38,898 nt of DNA from Desulfosporosinus fructosivorans (GCF_004766045.1 NZ_SPQQ01000025.1:1-38898), one strand, 5' to 3'; counted from the stretch's first letter, positions 7,083-15,265 are shown. Numbers and translations are program-made. The notes: a model not told the origin generated them from the letters alone.

Positions 7083-8639
7083 ATGCTATTTGAAACCCAT
7101 GCTTGGGTAACACTCGACAATGCCGTCGCCATATATAATGTTTACAGCGATGTGCTAGTCGCTACCATTCCCGTGGGGATTGCACCAGCTTTCCCAAAAC
7201 GCACGCCGGATGGTACAAAGGTCTTAGTTCCCAATTCCGGTAGTAACACCGTCTCTGTCTTATGTACTGCGAAAAATCTTGTCCTAGCAACGATCCCAGT
7301 GGGTCTTGCACCTACATCAGTCGCAATTGATCCGACTAGCACAACCGCGTACGTTACAAACTCTGGAAGCGGAACTGTTTCAGTCATTAGCATTCCAACC
7401 GAGAGCGTTGTCAGCACTATAACCGTTGGTTCAGGCCCTGTTGATGTTACGCTTGCTCGGGACGGTAGCAGAGTCTACGTAAGTAATAGTGGAAGCAATT
7501 CAGTTTCTGTAATTAACCCAGTAACGAATACCGTGATCACTACGATCGCGGTAGGTAATTCACCCAATGGATTGGCCGTAAGCTTAGACAATACAAGACT
7601 CTTTGTTGTCAACAGTGGAGACAACAACGTTAGTGTCATTAATATCGCCACCAATGCCCTTGTAAGCCTAATTCCAGTCGGATCCAATCCTCAAAGAATT
7701 GCTGCGAACCCTGTAAATCCACTCTTTATGTACGTGAGCAACTTCGGATCAAACATCGTCAGCGTACTCTCTACAGCTGGACTTAACGTGATAACCACGG
7801 TGCCTGTAGGCATAAACCCTCGCGGCCTAGATGTGACTGGTGATGGGACACAAGTATGGGTTGCTAATGAAGGCGACAGCTCGATCAGCATCATTAATAC
7901 CCTTACAAACACCATTGCAGCTGCACTTCCGACTTCCTTCCCGCCACGGGGAGTTTCTGTGGGCAGAGTTGGATCTGCCTTATCACCTAGTGACCCCATT
8001 GACTTGACTGACCCTTATCAACTCGAAGAAATAACAGAATCAGTCTGCATCATTGTTGAAAAAGTTTATGCTAGCTGTCAACAAAGAGAATGCTTCCCAG
8101 CCTTCATTGTCCCCTTGCCTACAGGTGGGGTACCTCCATTTACCTTTATCAGCATGACCTTTTCTACTGGTGTAATTGTTCCTGGCAGTGTCGTCATTAC
8201 ACCAATTCCAGCTCGCCCGAATTTCTCAAGGGTTCAGTTTACAATTCAAATCCCCTATACGTTAACCTTACGTGATTCAACCGGAGCTTTATTCACTGTC
8301 ACTGGTACTCTACCCGATATCAATAAAGATATCGTAATGTACTTCCCACCAACTCGACCGGAATTCGACTTCAACTTGCGTGTTGAAACGAGAACGGAAG
8401 TATTAACAAGTCCATTGTTCACCTTGACTTCAATACAGCTTGCAATCGGAAGCTTCGTCATAACAAAAGTCACTGGCTTAGTTCAACTTCTCGTTCCTGC
8501 CTTTGGCTTCTGCCCAGAACCTCCGTTCTGCGAAGAGTTCCCAGACTTCCCAGAAAATCCATGTATCAATTTCTTTGATATCACACTCACCCCATTCCCC
8601 AGTGATTTCTTCCCACCTCAACAGGATACTTGCCTGTAA
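7083..8639 (+). CDS. YVTN beta-propeller protein with C-terminal coat-like domain
   Basis: 518 residues. Residues 1 to about 300 contain seven roughly 42-residue YVTN repeats (YVTNSGSGTVSVI, YVSNSGSNSVSVIN, FVVNSGDNNVSVIN, YVSNFGSNIVSVL, WVANEGDSSISIIN, each followed by a TI.VG.(N/S)P segment), enough for one seven-bladed propeller. The C-terminal 190 residues form another domain with five or more Cys (VCIIVEKVYASCQQRECFP at the start; FCPEPPFCEEF near the end) and the pattern VTGTLPDINKDIVMYFPPTRPEF. This part resembles the SPOCS/DUF3794-type domains of clostridial spore proteins, though I hold that loosely. There is no signal peptide, so it would be deposited from the mother cell. AAAAAAAGGGGGAATACACAC is the ribosome-binding site; a terminator follows at 8696-8728. 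Confidence 0.8.
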   Translation: MLFETHAWVTLDNAVAIYNVYSDVLVATIPVGIAPAFPKRTPDGTKVLVPNSGSNTVSVLCTAKNLVLATIPVGLAPTSVAIDPTSTTAYVTNSGSGTVSVISIPTESVVSTITVGSGPVDVTLARDGSRVYVSNSGSNSVSVINPVTNTVITTIAVGNSPNGLAVSLDNTRLFVVNSGDNNVSVINIATNALVSLIPVGSNPQRIAANPVNPLFMYVSNFGSNIVSVLSTAGLNVITTVPVGINPRGLDVTGDGTQVWVANEGDSSISIINTLTNTIAAALPTSFPPRGVSVGRVGSALSPSDPIDLTDPYQLEEITESVCIIVEKVYASCQQRECFPAFIVPLPTGGVPPFTFISMTFSTGVIVPGSVVITPIPARPNFSRVQFTIQIPYTLTLRDSTGALFTVTGTLPDINKDIVMYFPPTRPEFDFNLRVETRTEVLTSPLFTLTSIQLAIGSFVITKVTGLVQLLVPAFGFCPEPPFCEEFPDFPENPCINFFDITLTPFPSDFFPPQQDTCL

Positions 8640-8695
8640 ACGTTCAGCATGTGTTGTATCTTAAACTCTTATAGCATAAGGTATTGCCCTTCTAG

Positions 8696-8728
8696 AAAGA
8701 AAGGGCCGTCCACAACGGCCCTTTCTTT
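8696..8728 (+). terminator. Rho-independent terminator after the beta-propeller gene
   Basis: AAAGAAAGGGCCG (8696-8708) pairs perfectly with CGGCCCTTTCTTT (8716-8728) around a 7-nt loop. It lies between the stop at 8639 and the next gene, which argues that the next gene starts after 8728 rather than at the upstream in-frame ATG at 8649. Confidence 0.8.
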
Positions 8729-8780
8729 AGGCAATTTATTTGGATCACTTATTATGATGAAAATAAAGGAAGTGATCGTA

Positions 8781-10481
8781 TTGGCTTTTCTAAATAAAAC
8801 CGCTCTTACTCCTCTTCTCCTAACTTATGACAACGTATCAATGTACCTGCACATTGATCATCAAGAATGTGCTCTTTTTGGAGTAGAGAGCTCTGAACCC
8901 TTCTATCGGATCCACGAACCGCTACTTCTTGCTCATGGGATCATGACCGATGCCAAAACCGTCCATCTCGTCGTCCTTAAAACAAGCGGCGAACTCTGCT
9001 ATACCCTAATTTCTGGCTCTTCAACGCCTCAGACAACGTTAATCGCCCAACTGGATGTACGCACCACAAAATACCGACGGCTCTTTCTTTTTCCTCAAGG
9101 AAAGATAATACATATCTTTTATGCCTCTACGCATCAAGCCATTCCAGATGTCTGGCATATTGAACATCGTCTTTGGAATGGCAACTCTTGGCTCAGTACT
9201 CGCATGGGAGAAGTTGTTCACCCGCGGGAACCCCTTTATCACGTAAACCTAGATAGTCAGGGAAACCTTCACTTTTTAACCGTCACTTTTCAGGGACGAC
9301 ATTCGCTCTTGTTTACGAACCGCTTTAATGGAACATTTAACATATGGGGATCTCCAGCAGAAACACTTAAAATTCCAGGTGAAATCGTAGATATAGCAGC
9401 ACTCATGACATCGGATAATATCCATCATCTCTATTGGATTGTGAAAACTCCCAATGGTCAATTTGAACTCCGCTCTGCACAACAATCGGACGCCCATGAA
9501 CTTTCCAGCACCTGGCATCCAGCACCCGCGCCTATCAAAACCTTTAATACTCCCTGCAAGAATATAGGAGCTTTGGAGCTTAATGGTGTTCTTTGGCTAC
9601 TTGCACGTACGGTGGAAGAGGTCCTCATGATTAATAATGGGAACGGCTGGCGTTTGATCTCATCCAAGCCCGTCCTCCATCAGCCCTTACTATGGGTGCA
9701 TAAGGCGAGAAGGAATTTTCATCAAACTTACTGGTTGGAAGATCAAGCTGAGCGGCGCGCTCCAGCCTTTTACCGTGAGTTGGGCTTCACTCTTAAAGAT
9801 AAAGTTACGCCTGTGCCCACCCCTGTCCAAACTACTCAACCCATTCTTGCCCAGGATATTCCTCCTGTGCCAGCCTTCTATCCTGGGCAAATACCCTCTG
9901 ATCTTCCTTCGCTAGCTTCAGTCACATTGAATGAAGTCGAATCAAGCACTCCCTCCCCAATAGAGGTAAATGTCATACCGGAAGTAATCGAGGCACCAGC
10001 TACAACAAATATACCAGATAATTCATCAGAGGATGTCTTGCCATCCTTGCCTATGAAGGAAAATGCCGAACTTGAACGTTTGATCACTACCGTGGCTCAG
10101 CTCGAACAAGAAAATACTAAGCTAAGTGATGTCCTTCAAAGCATGCTCTCGAAATTTGATCAAATCCTTGGGGCTATTTCGGACAATGTTAGTCAACCAA
10201 AACAACCCAGAAAATCCAAACAAAAAACATCGCATTATGAAGAATTCGAACATCCACAAACCGTATTCGAGACTTCTTTTGAAGAACCTGATGCGGTTAA
10301 AGAAGCCATGGCCAATCTCGAAAAAGAAACCGAAGGTCTCTCTCAAGTCCTACGGGTTATGATGGCCAAACAAGAACAGAGTGACTCATCTCTTGAGAAT
10401 CTAGGGTTACAGATTTCTCAACTCCAAGAAGATAAAGAGGTTAAGAACAAAGGGGGTTTTTGGAACAAATGGATCACCTAG
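8781..10481 (+). CDS. Large coiled-coil protein of unknown function
   Basis: 566 residues if started at TTG 8781, which has AAAGGAAGTGATCGTA in front; ATGs at 8649 and 8754 are in frame, but the first would span a terminator and neither has a ribosome-binding site. Residues 1 to about 340 look like irregular beta-propeller blades (WHIEHRLWNGNSWL, LHFLTVTFQGRHSLLF, HHLYWIVKTPNGQFELR). A Pro/Thr/Ser-rich linker (about 345-420) follows, then two Glu/Gln/Leu-rich coiled-coil segments, one near ELERLITTVAQLEQEN and one near the C-terminus (NLEKETEGLSQVLRVMMAK). No membrane segment or signal peptide is seen. Its stop overlaps the start of the next frame, so the two are translationally coupled. A structural spore-surface role is inferred from neighbours only. 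Confidence 0.7.
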   Translation: MAFLNKTALTPLLLTYDNVSMYLHIDHQECALFGVESSEPFYRIHEPLLLAHGIMTDAKTVHLVVLKTSGELCYTLISGSSTPQTTLIAQLDVRTTKYRRLFLFPQGKIIHIFYASTHQAIPDVWHIEHRLWNGNSWLSTRMGEVVHPREPLYHVNLDSQGNLHFLTVTFQGRHSLLFTNRFNGTFNIWGSPAETLKIPGEIVDIAALMTSDNIHHLYWIVKTPNGQFELRSAQQSDAHELSSTWHPAPAPIKTFNTPCKNIGALELNGVLWLLARTVEEVLMINNGNGWRLISSKPVLHQPLLWVHKARRNFHQTYWLEDQAERRAPAFYRELGFTLKDKVTPVPTPVQTTQPILAQDIPPVPAFYPGQIPSDLPSLASVTLNEVESSTPSPIEVNVIPEVIEAPATTNIPDNSSEDVLPSLPMKENAELERLITTVAQLEQENTKLSDVLQSMLSKFDQILGAISDNVSQPKQPRKSKQKTSHYEEFEHPQTVFETSFEEPDAVKEAMANLEKETEGLSQVLRVMMAKQEQSDSSLENLGLQISQLQEDKEVKNKGGFWNKWIT

Positions 10482-10699
10482 ATTTGACCACTAATCTTGC
10501 TGAAATTCTATCCAAGTATCCTCAGACAGCCAATACTTTTCGTAAATTCGGTATTTCTACCTCCGGTTGAGGGGCAGCACACTTGCTCTGTATGAGCATT
10601 GAGCAGGCTGCTCAACGATATCACATTAACTCAGCAACTCTGATTAAGTCTCTGGAGGTTGTGATTGAACACTCTAAGCATGTATGGAGACAATACTAA
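10469..10699 (+). CDS. Probable selenoprotein: DUF1858/ScdA-N-like small protein with in-frame UGA
   Basis: ATG 10469 overlaps the stop of the upstream gene, and the frame runs to TAA 10697-10699, which overlaps the ATG of the next gene (TAATG). One UGA (10568-10570, codon 34) interrupts it. The reading on both sides is one domain: LTTNLAEILSKYPQTANTFRKFGI before, and MSIEQAAQRYHIN, then a C-terminal helix, after. This is the DUF1858/ScdA N-terminal pattern (YP...F...GI.C.GC......SIEQAA). The UGA falls at the second Cys of the family's C-x-G-C motif, giving T-S-G-U. A SECIS-like hairpin follows at the right distance (10574-10611). Read as selenocysteine the protein has 76 residues, and it would be a small redox protein. 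The alternative is a recent nonsense mutation, but couplings at both ends and the hairpin argue against that. Confidence 0.6.
10574..10611 (+). promoter_or_regulatory. Candidate bacterial SECIS element
   Basis: Starting 3 nt after the UGA, GCAGC (10574-10578) pairs with GCTGC (10607-10611), enclosing an upper helix TGCTC (10584-10588) / GAGCA (10594-10598) with apical loop UGUAU. The UGA-to-loop distance is 18 nt. Known bacterial SECIS elements have a short upper stem, a G in the first two loop positions and a spacing of about 16-37 nt; all three hold here. Confidence 0.55.
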
Positions 10700-11649
10700 T
10701 GAAGATTTTATTTTTGAATGATTCATCACTATTGAGCTACGGATTAGCCTCGGGTTTTTCCTCCGTAGATGAAATTCGTTACCTCCCAGTCCGTTTGCCA
10801 GACTGGGAGGACCGTTTGACTGATTTGTTAAAGATATGGAAACCAAACTTTGCTTTTGCTGATGGGGTTTCTATTTCCACGGTGTTCGGAAAACTCTTTC
10901 CTCTTTTACGCCGTCATTCCCTCCCGCTCATTTATTGGGCTATTGATGATCCCCCGGACTGGCGCCTCATGTCCCGACCGTTGGCACGCGGAGCCAGTCT
11001 GGTTCTTACTCCTGCCCAAGAGTGTCTTCCTCTTTACCAGAGGGAGAAGCTACGAGCACTTTATTTCCACTTCGCCTGTAACCCAGCCTTTCATCACCCT
11101 ACTAAGCCATCGCCTGCTTATACTTGCGATTTGCTTCTCGTTGCTAATTACTACACAGCCTATCCTCAACGGCGACTGGGGATAGAAACAATTCTCACAC
11201 CCTTACGAAAGGGTCAGTTTCATTTGAAAGTATTCGGTAACGAAAACTGGCTGGCAAATAAGGACAATTACACTTTACCACCCGAAATCTACCAGGGATA
11301 TTTGCCCTATGAGCAACTGCCCTGTGCTTATTCCTCGGCGAAGATCGTTTTAGGCTTACATTCTGTGATAGACTCGCCTACGATGATGAGCATGCGAACC
11401 TTTGAAGCCTTAGGTTCTCAAGCTTTTTTCCTCACGCACTGGTCCCTAGCTATTGAAAATATTTTTAAGAACCATGTCCATCTCGTCTGGAGTCGCCATC
11501 CAGATGAGACTTTAGAACTTGTGCGTTTTTACCTAAGCAGAGAGGATCTCCGCCGAAAAATAGCTCGCCAAGGTCAAGAAGAGGTGTACCTTAAGCATAC
11601 GTATCAAAATCGTATAAAATCTGTTCGAACGCTTCTCGAAAAATTATAA
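10699..11649 (+). CDS. CgeB-family spore maturation glycosyltransferase
   Basis: 316 residues from ATG 10699, which overlaps the stop of the DUF1858-like gene (TAATG) and has GGAGA upstream; an in-frame ATG at 10684 has no ribosome-binding site. The order MKILFLND, FADGVSIS, PLIYWAIDDPPDW, LVLTPAQEC, LLLVANYYTAYPQRR, KVFGNENW, GYLPYEQLPCAYSSAKIVLG and MRTFEALGSQAFFLT matches CgeB-like GT-B proteins with a C-terminal Glyco_trans_1_2 domain. In Bacillus subtilis CgeB acts in maturation of the outermost spore layer and is made under sigma-K. That makes this gene a useful marker for the spore role of the whole region. Donor and acceptor are unknown. Confidence 0.8.
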   Translation: MKILFLNDSSLLSYGLASGFSSVDEIRYLPVRLPDWEDRLTDLLKIWKPNFAFADGVSISTVFGKLFPLLRRHSLPLIYWAIDDPPDWRLMSRPLARGASLVLTPAQECLPLYQREKLRALYFHFACNPAFHHPTKPSPAYTCDLLLVANYYTAYPQRRLGIETILTPLRKGQFHLKVFGNENWLANKDNYTLPPEIYQGYLPYEQLPCAYSSAKIVLGLHSVIDSPTMMSMRTFEALGSQAFFLTHWSLAIENIFKNHVHLVWSRHPDETLELVRFYLSREDLRRKIARQGQEEVYLKHTYQNRIKSVRTLLEKL

Positions 11650-11785
11650 TATTAACCAATCATGATACTCCCACTTACAAGAGAGAGTGGTCCCCCCTGT
11701 ACCACAGTACTCCCTTTTTAGTCCTTGTCTTTTTAGCTTTTTCTTTTAGAATCACATATTAGAGTTTCATAGGGGAGGAGTCTCA

Positions 11786-12781
11786 ATGAAAGTACTTTTC
11801 CAAGCTCGCCCGGACTTTATGAAAAACCCTGCGGGCGATACTGTCCAGATGGTTTCGACCGGTCAAGAACTTAAAAACCTTGGCGTTGAAGTGAACATAT
11901 CAACTGATCCGAACATTGATTTATCACCTTATGACTTTGTTCATATTTTTAATATTACTCGAATTAAAGAAAGTTACTTGTTTTTTCTTAATGCCCAAAA
12001 GCAAAAAAAAATGGTAGTCCTCTCTCCTATTTATTGGCCACCTAACGCTTACTTCAGGCGTGAAGGGGCTAGTCCCAATGCACTCTCTGTCTGGAAACAC
12101 ATGCAGCCTATGCGAGCCCGCTTGTTGAGCCAAAGCACTCTACTACTCCCCAATAGCCAGATCGAGATGGATGTTCTTCATCAAGATTTCCTGAAGATGG
12201 CGCCTTATCAGGTTGTACCAAATGGATTTCCAGATTCCTTCATTGGTACGACCCCAGACCTTTTTCGAAACCAATTTCCCCATATTCCCAAAGAATTCAT
12301 TCTCTGCGCGGCTAGAATTTCATCGCGCAAAAACCAGCATTGGCTAGCTAAAATCTCACATGAACTAGGAGTATCTTTGGTTCTTCTAGGACCGGTTAAC
12401 GACCAAACGTATTATGAGAGTGTGACGTCCTTTTCGAACGTCCTCCATATTGGGACTTTGCAGGGAGATCTTCTTGCTTCTGCTTATTCAGCAGCTGTTG
12501 CTCATGCCCTCCCAAGCTGGTTTGAAACTCCAGGCTTATCGAGCATAGAAGCTGGAGCGTGCGGTACCGTCGTAATATCTACAGACCAAGGAAGTCCTAA
12601 GGAGTATTTCCAAGATATGGCCCTTTATGTCCACCCACAAGATGACCTAAGCTTACGTACTGCCCTTGAACAATCCTTTAATGCCTCTCCCCTGCCCTTA
12701 ATGCACCACATACACGAATATTATCCCTGGTCCAAAGTTGCAGAGATTACCTTAGAGGCTTACATAACGGCAATGGGGTGA
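11786..12781 (+). CDS. GT-B glycosyltransferase, GT4-like
   Basis: 331 residues from ATG 11786 with AGGGGAGGAGTCTCA in front. The N-terminal half has KVLFQARPDFMKNPAGDTVQ and YDFVHIFNITR; the C-terminal half has FILCAARISSRKNQHWL, LVLLGPVND and the E-x7-E motif ETPGLSSIE followed by AGACGTVVISTDQGSPKEYF. This is a typical retaining glycosyltransferase of the GT4 type. A gap of 136 bp separates it from the CgeB-like gene. It converges on the last gvpA; a weak hairpin (GAGGGA-TTTC-TCCCTC, 12830-12845) lies between them. It probably helps glycosylate the same surface structure as its neighbours; the specific linkage cannot be told. Confidence 0.85.
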   Translation: MKVLFQARPDFMKNPAGDTVQMVSTGQELKNLGVEVNISTDPNIDLSPYDFVHIFNITRIKESYLFFLNAQKQKKMVVLSPIYWPPNAYFRREGASPNALSVWKHMQPMRARLLSQSTLLLPNSQIEMDVLHQDFLKMAPYQVVPNGFPDSFIGTTPDLFRNQFPHIPKEFILCAARISSRKNQHWLAKISHELGVSLVLLGPVNDQTYYESVTSFSNVLHIGTLQGDLLASAYSAAVAHALPSWFETPGLSSIEAGACGTVVISTDQGSPKEYFQDMALYVHPQDDLSLRTALEQSFNASPLPLMHHIHEYYPWSKVAEITLEAYITAMG

Positions 12782-12853
12782 GTCTTGAATTCAATTGTTA
12801 TTCTGTCTCAGCTGCACCATGAATGAAGAGAGGGATTTCTCCCTCCCCACTTG

Positions 12854-13066
12854 TTAATACAAATCGCCGTGGTGTTCAGCAGTTAACCCGACTGCGCAGG
12901 CATATCTTAAGAAGGTATTGACACTGGCAATCACGATACGCAGATCGACTGTCAAAAGTTCTATGCCGACTAAGGAAACCCTCACATAGCCGTCTATAAC
13001 TATCCCTTTCTCTAAAATACGATCAACAACTTCTGCTAAGCTTGAGGAATCGACATCCTTTTTCAT
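12854..13066 (-). CDS. gvpA: Gas vesicle structural protein GvpA, copy 4
   Basis: 70 residues with the canonical GvpA core: SSSLAEVVDRILEKGIVID, VRVSLVGIELLTVDLRIVIA and FLRYACAVGLT. GvpA is the small amphipathic protein that polymerises into ribs forming the gas-permeable vesicle wall. This copy differs at only seven positions from the one at 14931-15143 and has the same Cys in RYACAVG, absent from the other two copies. It has its own sigma-K-like promoter (13096-13123) and a ribosome-binding site AAAGGAGGGGAAACGC. An IS1182-type element separates it from the rest of the cluster, so it depends on its own promoter. Confidence 0.97.
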   Translation of the reverse strand: MKKDVDSSSLAEVVDRILEKGIVIDGYVRVSLVGIELLTVDLRIVIASVNTFLRYACAVGLTAEHHGDLY

Positions 13067-13095
13067 GCGTTTCCCCTCCTTTCTTTGTCATACTT

Positions 13096-13123
13096 TAGCT
13101 TATGTCCAATAGAGGACAAGGGT
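13096..13123 (-). promoter_or_regulatory. Sigma-K-like promoter of gvpA copy 4
   Basis: On the minus strand AC (13123-13122), a 17-bp spacer and CATAAGCTA (13104-13096) match AC-N17-CATANNNTA completely. The flanking bases (CACCCTTGTCC before, ATTGGA or ATTTAGGA within the spacer) are conserved with the promoter of the next gvpA copy at 15173-15200, so the element has been kept since the duplication. Confidence 0.55.
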
Positions 13124-13160
13124 GAGTGAAAAGCTTCCTGTTTTAACAAAAGGATTTCTC

Positions 13161-14909
13161 GAGACCACTGAAAAAGTTTTAGTTTTTCAAACACCTAGGG
13201 GTATTTAACCCTCAGCAATAAGAAGAACCCGTTGTTGAGACAATTTGGTTGCAAATTGTTCAACTACGGGTTCTTCTTTAACTTATGTTAATATAATTTA
13301 CCGATAATATTTTCTATTTTTCTCTCATCAAGGTTATTATCCTCTTCAGATTAACCGCAAATATTGTGGTTGCCCCTTGTAAACACATACCAAAGAGACC
13401 TGAGGCAGATGCAACATCATACCTATGTCTATGCTTTTGTTCGCTATTTTTAACCTCTATCTTGTAGCGTTCCTTGGATTTTCCTTAAAGTACTCACTTT
13501 CTTGAAATGCAGCCTGTTCCTCATGCATATGGTGCTTTATGGTTACAGAATAAGATTTTGTTTTTGACCCTTCTTTGTAGCACCCCACCTTCAAGTGGCA
13601 GCCTTTACATTTTTCCACATCGAAAAAGTAGGATTCAATGGTTCCCGTACTATCTTTTGCATGCTTTTTGGGAGAGCTACTTGTTTTTTTGAAGCTCATG
13701 TACCCAGCCTAACAGACATACATCTCTGCATCCTTATTAAATTCAAAAGTATTTGGATTTATGCGGCCCGCCTGAAGGTGTGTTACGCTTTTGCTTAGTT
13801 TAGAGACCAAGCAAATGTTGTTTTCTTTTGCATAACCAATATTGTCTTTTTCTGAATAAGCCGTATCGCCTATTATATTCCTTACCTCAATAGCTGCCTC
13901 TTCACTTTTCTCCACCAACTCCTGGAGTTGCTTGCCATCGTGTTTTTCTCCCGATGTAACCGTAGCTGCGGTTATAATCCGTTCTTCAGTCATTGCAATA
14001 TGTGTTTTATATCCAAAAAATGAAGTATCTGCGGTCTTATGACCAACTTTCGCGTCAGAATCCTTTGATAATAAGGCCAAGGCCAATTGTTCAAGGTCAT
14101 CATCAACTAGCTCTTTTAGCATATTCAATTTTTCTTTCACAGCTGGATAGCCCGAAATAATTTCTTCATTTTCTATGATCGTTATTAGCTTTTGGCAACA
14201 TACCAGCTCATCTTCCAGTAGTCCATTATTAACCTTTGCCGGGAATTGCTCTTTCATCGTTTCATCTATGGCATAGAGCGCTTTGCGCAGCCTCTTTGAA
14301 TATTCTACTAGATTCTCACGCGGCGATTTTTGATTGTACCTCGCCTTTGTATGGGTGGAATCTACAATGATGGATTTGCTTTTTATTACGCCTTGCTCCA
14401 GAGTGATTTCCACTATTTTATTAATTAATAAGTCAAGAAAGTTTGAATCTTTTAGGCGCAACTTTCTAAATTAAGTTAGTGAGCTTGCATCGATAACTCC
14501 TTCTTCTAGCGTCATCTCCAAAAAACACTTAAACGACATATCATATTTAGATCGTTCAACTACATCAACATCTGAGATGTCGAAAATGCTTTTTAGCAAT
14601 AGATATTTAAACATCCGTACGGGATCTATCGCACCTCGTCCATTATTTTGACAATAGACGTTAACTAACTCGTCATAAATGAAATTGAAGTCTACCAATT
14701 CATTCATCTGTCGCAATAAATTATCTTTTGGTATGGCCAGCTCGTACATGCCCGCATATGGACTAAGAACCATGCTCATTTGCTTTTTTATTATCTAAAT
14801 CACCCGCTTATGTTATTGCTCTAATTATTTCAAAAAAAGAACCTGAATTACTCGCTTCTTCCGTAATTCCGGTTCTAAATTGGATTCAATTTGTTTTTTC
14901 AGTGGCCTC
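13161..14909 (-). mobile_element. IS1182-type insertion sequence, decayed
   Basis: 1,749 bp bounded by imperfect terminal inverted repeats GAGACCACTGAAAAAG (13161-13176) and GAGGCCACTGAAAAAA (minus strand, 14909-14894), flanked by a 9-bp direct repeat GGATTTCTC. The ends and the DDE transposase identify the IS1182 family (ISL3-unrelated, IS4-superfamily-like fold). Near the left end a hairpin, AAAGAAGAACCCG type stem at about 13222-13280, lies outside the transposase frame. The transposase gene is broken at three places, so the element cannot move on its own. Confidence 0.85.
13314..14779 (-). pseudogene. IS1182 transposase, two nonsense codons and one frameshift
   Basis: The N-terminal part (14779-14471: MYELAIPKDNLLRQMNELVD, DPVRMFKYLLLK, DVDVVERSKYDMSFK) ends at an in-frame TAA after SSLT, where intact homologs continue SSLTKFRKLRLKD; the frame goes on as FRKLRLKDSNF. 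The middle part (to 13709) carries the DDE core (IIVDSTHTKARYN, FGYKTHIAMTEE, IIGDTAYSEKDN) and ends at TAG after AEMYVC, then continues AGYMSFKK. A shift near 13470 moves the C-terminus (ERYKIEVKNSEQKHRHRYD, ASASGLFGMCLQGA) into another frame, ending at 13314. All lesions are point-like, so decay is fairly recent. Confidence 0.9.
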
Positions 14910-14930
14910 GGATTTCTCCCTCCCTTTTTG

Positions 14931-15143
14931 TTAAAACAGGTCACCATGATACTCGGTAGTTAGCCCCACTGCGCAGGCATATCTCAAAAAGCTATTGATA
15001 CTGGCAATCACGATACGCAGATCGACCGTTAAAAGTTCAATGCCTACTAGGGAGACCCTTACATACCCGTCAATAATTACCCCTTTTTCTAGAATACGGT
15101 CAACAACCTCCGCTAAGCTTGAGGAATCGACATCCTTTTTCAC
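14931..15143 (-). CDS. gvpA: Gas vesicle structural protein GvpA, copy 3
   Basis: 70 residues, full GvpA core (SSSLAEVVDRILEKGVIID, VRVSLVGIELLTVDLRIVIA, SFLRYACAVGLT). It is nearly identical to copy 4 and likewise carries Cys in RYACAVG. The start codon is ATG or GTG at the conserved MKKDVDSSSL position, with a GGAG-type ribosome-binding site. It lies 122 bp downstream of gvpJ and has its own sigma-K-like promoter in that gap, so it can be made in larger amounts than the accessory proteins upstream, as expected for the main wall protein. Its 3' end overlaps one arm of the hairpin broken by the insertion sequence. Confidence 0.97.
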   Translation of the reverse strand: MKKDVDSSSLAEVVDRILEKGVIIDGYVRVSLVGIELLTVDLRIVIASINSFLRYACAVGLTTEYHGDLF

Positions 15144-15172
15144 GTGTTTCCCTCCTTCTCCTTGTCCTACGA

Positions 15173-15200
15173 TATCCTATGTCCTAAATTGGACAAGGGT
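15173..15200 (-). promoter_or_regulatory. Sigma-K-like promoter of gvpA copy 3
   Basis: On the minus strand AC (15200-15199), a 17-bp spacer and CATAGGATA (15181-15173) match AC-N17-CATANNNTA completely. It sits about 30 bp upstream of the gvpA start and is conserved with the element before copy 4. Confidence 0.55.
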
Positions 15201-15265
15201 GATTAAAAATCACCTCTTCCAATAAAAAACAAGAACGGCTTTCACCCTCCTTGTAACTTGCTATA

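Larger units (their letters stand above)
13137..14940. repeat. Inverted repeat split by the insertion sequence, with target duplication
   Basis: CCTGTTTTAACAAAA (13137-13151) is the exact reverse complement of TTTTGTTAAAACAGG (14926-14940). Between each arm and the element lies one copy of the 9-bp direct repeat GGATTTCTC (13152-13160 and 14910-14918). Removing the element and one copy restores a 15-bp stem with a short loop just after the gvpA stop at 14931, an intergenic hairpin. The insertion therefore landed in the hairpin loop. Confidence 0.75.

Noticed and set aside
7142..7999. Several minus-strand frames opposite the beta-propeller gene
   Set aside because: They are mirror frames caused by the repeated Val/Thr/Ser codons of the YVTN blades.
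8649..8780. N-terminal extension of the large coiled-coil protein
   Set aside because: It would place a strong terminator (8696-8728) inside the coding region; TTG 8781 has a good ribosome-binding site.
13161..14909. The three transposase pieces as programmed recoding
   Set aside because: The lesions are two in-frame stops (TAA, TAG) and one shift without slippery heptamers; IS1182 transposases are normally one continuous frame, so this is decay.
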